64,000 bases of DNA from Halichoerus grypus (taxonomy: Eukaryota > Chordata > Mammalia > Carnivora > Phocidae): NCBI RefSeq assembly GCF_964656455.1, contig NC_135717.1:5952001-6016000 (forward strand). Direction: 5' to 3'. Position 1 is the first letter of the stretch. The number at the start of each line of letters is the position of its first letter. The translations under genes were made by a program, and so were the position numbers. The notes under the pieces are model-generated. The model ran no database searches and was not told where the DNA came from. It saw only the letters and a program-made list of their open reading frames with translations. Below are positions 58,101 to 64,000 of this stretch, piece by piece.

Positions 58101-59669
58101 AGGCTGTTTGGCAAAGAATTTTAAAAGGTCGATGAGGTATGGTCCCTGCATTTTTGTGGCTCATGTCTGGTAGTGGAAACCATCACATAAGCAAATAACA
58201 TATAAATAAGGCAGAAGAGCCACACTGAAGTCTTCCCTTTCTTGTGGACATCAATATGCTATTGGTGTCCATAGGCAAGGGGAAGGGTTTGGCTGCTTCA
58301 CCTGGATGTATGTGAAAAAAAAAAAGAACTTGCACGTGCCTTAAGCAGCAAGTTTCTAAAGAGTTTCAAAAATGAGCTGTGATCCATTCAGAAACATCAC
58401 CAATTTAAATTTGATACTCAGGATGTATGGTTGGTAACTTTATTTCTCATAAGGCAGCCCCAAAACCTTTGCTTTTTAAAAGATTTGAGCAGCTTTCTCA
58501 ACAAGCCACATCTATTTCTGCCGTGAGTTTTTATCTTAGGTTGTCACTTAGAGGTATAATCAACTTAGACATTGCAGTTTGCTCAGCAAGCAAAGTCTGT
58601 GATGTCTTAACTAAGCACAGGACAGGACTGCCATGCCTCTCTCTAATAAGTGAGAGTCTTTGGAATCAAATGGGAATACAGTTTTCTTCTGAGGAAAGAA
58701 CTAGCTGCAAAGGAGAAAAACTGTACTTTCTACAGTTGCATTTGTGGATGATGGTTGGATTCTCTACTCATTGATGAAAATTAAGAATCTTGAATATTGT
58801 TATCCCAAATAAACTATATTGCATCTGAATGGGATATTTTGATAATAAAGGGCTGGTCTTAGGAGAATGCCTTCCTTCGAAAAAGGGTAGAGCTAAGAAT
58901 CATTAGAGATGTTTCATGGAACCCATCAGCTAATGCATCCTTCGCCTAAAGGAGTTTCCATACTCTGAATGCAATCCTTGGCAGAATAATTCCTATTTAA
59001 GCAGGAGGGGAAAGGGGGTGGGGGACTGGGGTCAACAATGAATGACTTAGGCAAGCTATGAACTTGCCAGTGCCTGAAATACAGTATTGGGGTAGCCCTA
59101 GGGTTTTTTTGACAAAGAGCTATTTCTCTTCTTATTGGGAAGAATTGGACTGCAGGTTCAAAAGAAAGAGTTGCCAACTTGACCCTCAGTCACTCAGCTT
59201 AGAACATTCCTGGGGTTTTGACAGAAGAGTACCTATAGTTAGGAAGCCAGATTTATGGCCGCAGGCAAAGAGAAAGCAAGCCCATGTCTACAGCATACCT
59301 GGTTATTATAGTAGGTATACTCCTTGGAAATCCTTAGAGAAGTCCTATAAAAATCACTTTGAAGCCTCCCACATCTGCACCTGTGTCTTCACCTTCCCAA
59401 CAGTGATGGTGGAAGGTCCCCCCCATCAAAAAAATCACTTTCAAGCCTCCTTTGGATCCCGATATCTTGATGACCCAGACGTTACCTTCCCTACCTTTCC
59501 TTAAGACTAGAGACATGTCACAAACTCTTTAACAATCACCAGAGTTTCCTTTCCTTAAAATGCACAGAGAACTAAGAACCCAAGGCATATAAGAACCAGC
59601 GTAAACCCAGAACAATTAATTCCCTAGCAATCCTCCCATTAGGGATACAACTGGGAGTGGATGTGGCAT
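58101..59669. other. Upstream flank, unassigned
   Basis: Short plus-strand frames (58427-58774, 59058-59504) show no recognisable domain or splice context. No repeat was called. 59851-60949 is likewise unassigned, with an A run at 60039-60060. Confidence 0.45.
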
Positions 59670-59850
59670 CAGCAGAGTGAGCTTAAATACTCTATTTGCT
59701 GGCTATGTGATCATGGGTGATTCCCTTACATCTCTGAGCTTCAATTTCTTCTTCTATAAAATAGATATAATACCAACATCATGCCACTTTTATAAGAATT
59801 ACTGGTATGGAAGATGTTATCTGTGAAAACCCTTTGTAAAAGTGTCATTT
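59670..59850 (+). mobile_element. MIR SINE
   Basis: TTTGCTGGCTATGTGATCAT, GGGTGATTCCCTTACATCTC, TGAGCTTCAATTTCTTCTTC, TATAAAATAGATATAATACC follows the MIR consensus order. Confidence 0.8.
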
Positions 59851-61395
59851 AAATAATTGTTCTTAATCTAGGGGTGCCTGTATCTAAACCTGCAGCTTTC
59901 CAGAGAAGACTTTCCTTTATAAATTTACTCAACTGAATGTGTAGGTAGGAACCAGAACTTTATAAGTAATACAAGTTCCCATAAGTTTTAATAATTGCTA
60001 AGTGTTACGATTCTCCCACTCCCCCCTCTGCCCCTGCAAAAAAAAAAAAAAAAAAAAAAACAACACTTTAAAAGCTTTCTAAACAATCACGTTTCTCAAA
60101 AACAAGCAAACCAGAGATATGGAATCTTTTCCCATTTATGATTCACCCAAACCAAGTGAAAGGGTGTTTACTTTAGAGAAGAGAAACTCACACACTGAAA
60201 CACCTTTTTATTACTGGTAACTCCCAAGTCATTCACCAGACTTTCATTGTGTGGAGTTATGCTTCAGGAATTTAGGACTCAAATTCATATTCGTGCAATA
60301 CACCATGAGATTACAAAATTCTAATGTCTTTGAGGTTTTCTATTTTTAATTATTATTAAAAACACTACCAATGACAGAATTGGGACTACCCCTCTCTTCT
60401 AGCCAGAGGTTATCAACTTGGTGAATAGTCTCCCAGAATGTTTTTTCTATACATATATTACCAGATATATAATATTCTCACAAATAATAATATATATACA
60501 CTGGCATTTCTTCATTTAATTTAAGACATTATCTGGCTCCCCATTATGGAAGATAAGGAGTTCCCTCCTCCTGACTCCATTTTAGTACTTGCTTTGTATT
60601 TTTGCTTCTTCTATTTGTACTTTAAAATTTTTTTGAGCTAGTGTTTGCTCTTCCATCAGCGCATAACTCATGATGCCCTCCACATTAGATGATGATATCA
60701 ATACCCTTACCCTCTCTTATAGTTGTCCTCTATACTCCCACCTCCATATTTATCAGCTGAACCCTGACAATGTTAAGGATGACAACATTCACATTCTCTT
60801 CTGCAAGCAGAGTTGACTTCCCTGTTTTGTCTGCTGGTTCCATGAGTTGATCGTTGCAGGATCAAAATTAAAATCACACCACATTTTGGTTTGCTTCCTG
60901 TTTGGCCATGAGTTTCTTACATAATTTTTTACCTGTTATTTCTAATTGCCTTACTTTCTTCTTATTGATGGAAGAGATTTATGTTTTCTTCATCAAGTCA
61001 TTAACATAATCTGGCTTCTTAGTCATTCTGTTACTTTGGTCTATTTCATTTCTCTCATTGAAAACATTCTATCTGGAGCTGCCTTTCTGTTCTAATAAGG
61101 AACAAACAGCTTTCCAGCTTCACTGTACAACTGTTATCCTGGGATTGCATTTCAATGGACTTCTGAGTTGATTCCACTATTTCTTGTATATTATGTTTTT
61201 CTTTTTGGTGATGATGGGGGGGTGTGGGTAAGATTGTTTCCACCCTTTTTTGATGGTGTACATTCTCAAGTAGCTTACTTAGAATGTACTTGAAAGGTAA
61301 CCCTCCTGAGTTTATATCTGAAAATACCATTGTACTTTATGTGACTATAGAATTCTCAGTTGTAAGTAATTTTCCCTCAAAACTTTCAAGGCTTT

Positions 61396-61560
61396 GGGGC
61401 GCCAGGGTGGCTCAATCAGTTAAGCATCTGCCTTTGGCTCAGGTCATGATCCCAGGGTTCTGGGATCGAGCCCCACATTGGGCTCCCTGCTTACCAGGGA
61501 TCCTGCTTCTCCCAGCTCTTGCTCTCTCTCTCAAATAAATAAAATCGTAAAAAAAAAAAA
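61396..61560 (+). mobile_element. CanSINE, CT tract shortened
   Basis: The head GGGGCGCCAGGGTGGCTCAA. Flanks AAAACTTTCAAGGCTTTG and ACAACTTTCCAGGTTTTG are a diverged duplication. Confidence 0.94.
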
Positions 61561-62299
61561 TAACAACTTTCCAGGTTTTGTCCCATTATATTCTACCATT
61601 CAGTGCCCCCAGAGAGAAATCTGATGTTAATCTCATTCTTTTGTACATAACATTGTTTCTCTCTGGAAATTTTTTGGATCTTCTATTTATTCTTGGTCAT
61701 CTGAAATTTTACAACATTGAACGTAGATATTCATCTTTTTCTCATTTATTCAGCTTTGCATTCCAAGTGAGTCTTCAACTTAGAGATTCCTTCAACCTAG
61801 AGATTCCTTCAATTCTGATAAATTTTCTTTTATGATCTCTTTGATAATATCTTTCCCTGTGATTTCTCACTCAATTTTTTGCTTTTTTTTTTTTTTTTGG
61901 AACTCCAGTTATTCAGATGGCGGGCCTCCCAAATTGATCCTCTCTCATTTTTCTCCCAACTTTTTCATCTCTGTTCCTTTCTATAGTCTGAAATCTTTCC
62001 TTCTGTTTATCTTCAAACCCTTCCCTTGAATTTTGTCCTGATATTTATTTAATCTCTGAGGTGGTTCCTGTTTCATAGCATCTTCTTTTTAAATGCCTGC
62101 AGTCCCTATCTTCTCAAATCTGTTGAAAATATAGAGAGTAATTTCCCTAGCTTCTCTGAGTTATGTCTGTTTCTCCTGGGGACAGTTGTTTCATTCACCT
62201 TGGCCTTTCTCTTTTATCAGGTTGGTTTTCTTCTTGTGCCTGATATGCATACTTAAGAATGGGAGCCTAGGTTATTTTTTCTGGACAAATGGTTCAGAT

Positions 62300-62303
<4 letters not shown>

Positions 62304-62336
<33 letters not shown>

Positions 62337-62518
62337 TATTTATTTATTTGAGAGAGAGAGACACAGTGAAGAGAGGGAACACAAGCAGGGGGAGTGGGAG
62401 AGGGAGAAGCAGGCTTCCTGCAGAGCAGGGAGCCCGATGCGGGGCTCGATCCCAGGACGCTGGGATCATGACCTGAGCCGAAGGCAGGCGCTTAACGACT
62501 GAGCCACCCAGGCGCCCC
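62304..62518 (-). mobile_element. CanSINE
   Basis: Reversed full-length copy with a long T run at its tail end. Flanks TCAGATTTCT at 62294 and 62519. Confidence 0.96.
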
Positions 62519-63105
62519 TCAGATTTCTTATATATACACATCTATGTGTTCCCATTAGGATTCTCCCATGAATAGATTAGCTGACTGGGTGTCCTACAGA
62601 GTGATAAAAGATTTAACTAGGTGGGTGAGAAGAAATGCATTCTGATTCTTGACCTTTTGTACATGACTTCTTTTTACTCTCTGGAAATTTGTAAGATGTT
62701 TTCTTTTCCCAGAGTTTTGAAATTTTACAATGATGTGCTTTGGCAAAGGTTAATTTTAATCCATTTTTCTGGGCTACTCACTGGAACCTTTAAATTCGGA
62801 AATGTCTACTTCTGCTTTGGAAAATACTCTTGAATTATTTCTCTGATAATTTTCTATCCTTTTTTTTTTTTTTTTTTCATTCTCTATTTCTGGAATGCCT
62901 CTATTCAGATTTTGGATCTCCTAAACTTCCAGATTTATATAACCTCATCTTTTCTATATTTTTATCTTTGTCATCTTGCTCTACTGTACGGGAGATTTCC
63001 TCAACTTCATCATCCAACCCTACTGTTGAATTGTTCATTTCTACTATCATTTTTAATTTCCAAAAGTCCTTTTTGATCTTGGACTTTTAAAAATAGCATC
63101 TTATT

Positions 63106-63292
63106 GGGCGCCTGGGTGGCTCAGTCGTTAAGCATCTGCCTTCGGCTCAGGTCATGATCCCAGGGTCCTGGGATCGAGCCCCGCGTCGGGCTCCCTGCTC
63201 AGCGGGAAGCCTGCTTCTCCCTCTCCCACTCCCCCTGCTTGTGTTCCCTCTCTCGCTGTGTCTCTCTCTGTCAAATAAATAAATATTAAAAA
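63106..63292 (+). mobile_element. CanSINE, young-looking
   Basis: Near-consensus copy. The duplication AAAATAGCATCTTATT lies at 63090 and again from about 63293. Confidence 0.96.
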
Positions 63293-64000
63293 AAATAGCA
63301 TCTTATTTTTGCTTCATGGAAGCAATATCTTATCTCTTGAGTATGCTAGTATTGTTTTTTGTTTAATTCTCTTTCCTTTGCTTGGCTTTTCTTTCAAATC
63401 CCCTACCAGCACTATTTGTTTTTGTCTCTATTATGTCAGAAGTCTTCCTCAAATGTCTGGTGGTTCTTGATCTATTTATTTAAGTGAGGTACTAAAAAGC
63501 TGATCAGAAGTGGGCACCTTGGGGTAATCTAGTTGGGTTGTTTCCTTGTGGAACTCACAATGTCAGTGTCTTTAGGTCTTTCCTCTTGGGAAGGTCATAT
63601 TTCCCACAGAAAGATCTTCTAGGCTCCTGTGTAGAAGATATACACCTGTCTGGTAGCATTCCATTTACCCAGTAGGGTGTGGGGTAAGTGGGGGCTCACC
63701 ATTCCCAAGCAATTTACTTAATCCCCCCTCAGCATGAATCTGCTTTTAACCTTGCCCAGCGTATTCTAGTACAAAGACTTTTTTACCCAATTGAGGAAAC
63801 AAACTTCCAGCTTACCATCAGGGGAGGGAAGGGTCAGATAATCAGCTTTGTGGAGTAAAAGGATATAATGGCTTTAAAAATTTTTTTTTAAATTATTGGG
63901 AAATTCCTATGTTCACAGGAAAAAAAATCCAGAAAGGTGTAATACCCGCCCCCCATGGTCCCATCACCAGATCCACCAGCCATTATCACACTGCAGGTTC

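Larger units (their letters stand above)
60950..63870 (-). mobile_element. Old L1M 5'/ORF1-region sequence, two copies in a row, antisense
   Basis: Two similar stretches, about 61600-62050 and 62640-63070, both carry TTGTACAT, CTCTCTGGAAATTT, TGAAATTTTACAA, a T run and ATTCAGAT..CTCC/CTCCCAAA motifs in the same order. This is the antisense pattern of the L1M (or HAL1-type) ORF1 region. The second copy continues through TTCCTCAACTTCATCATCCA and TCCTCAAATGTCTGGTGGTT to about 63870. Three SINEs interrupt the block. Confidence 0.6.
48701..64000. other. Upstream flank of SMURF1 (intergenic)
   Basis: No exon with a recognisable product was found on either strand. In human the neighbour upstream of SMURF1 is KPNA7, transcribed in the same direction. 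Its 3' end could lie beyond 64000, but nothing here shows it. Confidence 0.6.

Noticed and set aside
48701..64000. Exons of KPNA7, the upstream neighbour in human
   Set aside because: No frame with importin-alpha armadillo-repeat sequence was recognised in this flank.

Overview
The window is nuclear DNA of a caniform carnivoran mammal, most likely an arctoid (bear, seal or mustelid type). The evidence is 36 copies of the tRNA-Lys-derived carnivore SINE (CanSINE), with a GGGGCGCCTGGGTGGCTCAG head, a CT-rich tract and an AAATAAATAAAATCTTT tail. There are also carnivore L1 3' ends and older mammalian repeats (MIR, L2, L1M, Tigger, MER5, MaLR/ERVL LTRs). No bacterial features, rRNA genes or CRISPR array were seen.

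Only one protein-coding exon can be supported. On the minus strand, 47997 down to 47943 encodes the first 18 residues of the HECT E3 ubiquitin ligase SMURF1 and ends at a strong splice donor in the phase expected for that gene. It lies in a CpG island of about 2.2 kb (46540-48700) that holds the promoter and 5' leader. Positions 47942 down to 1 are therefore the 5' part of SMURF1 intron 1. Positions above about 48700 are upstream flank. In human the next gene upstream of SMURF1 is KPNA7, and no exon of it is visible here.

Layout: 1-5300, old repeats and unassigned sequence. 5280-8110, an old plus-strand L1 broken by a CanSINE and by a U6 snRNA/L1 chimeric retropseudogene that itself carries a CanSINE. 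8200-18400, CanSINE-rich intron with an ERVL-like LTR, L1M, MIR and L2 pieces and an (AC)38 microsatellite. 18712-20402, a 5'-truncated, relatively young carnivore L1 in the same orientation as SMURF1. 22470-27210, about 3.9 kb of old L1 carrying three SINEs and a younger L1 tail. 27200-43660, mixed repeats including a Tigger2-like transposon. 43676-46540, a stretch almost free of repeats next to the island. 46540-48700, the CpG island with a strongly G-rich plus strand, seven perfect GC boxes in early intron 1 and (CCG)n tracts in the leader. 48700-64000, upstream flank dominated by minus-strand L1M fragments interrupted by CanSINEs.

Nearly all long open frames are repeat-derived, CpG-island shadows or chance. 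The least ordinary object is the U6/L1 chimera with a nested SINE. The strand-asymmetric GC-box array just inside SMURF1 intron 1 is the most likely functional feature apart from the exon and promoter.
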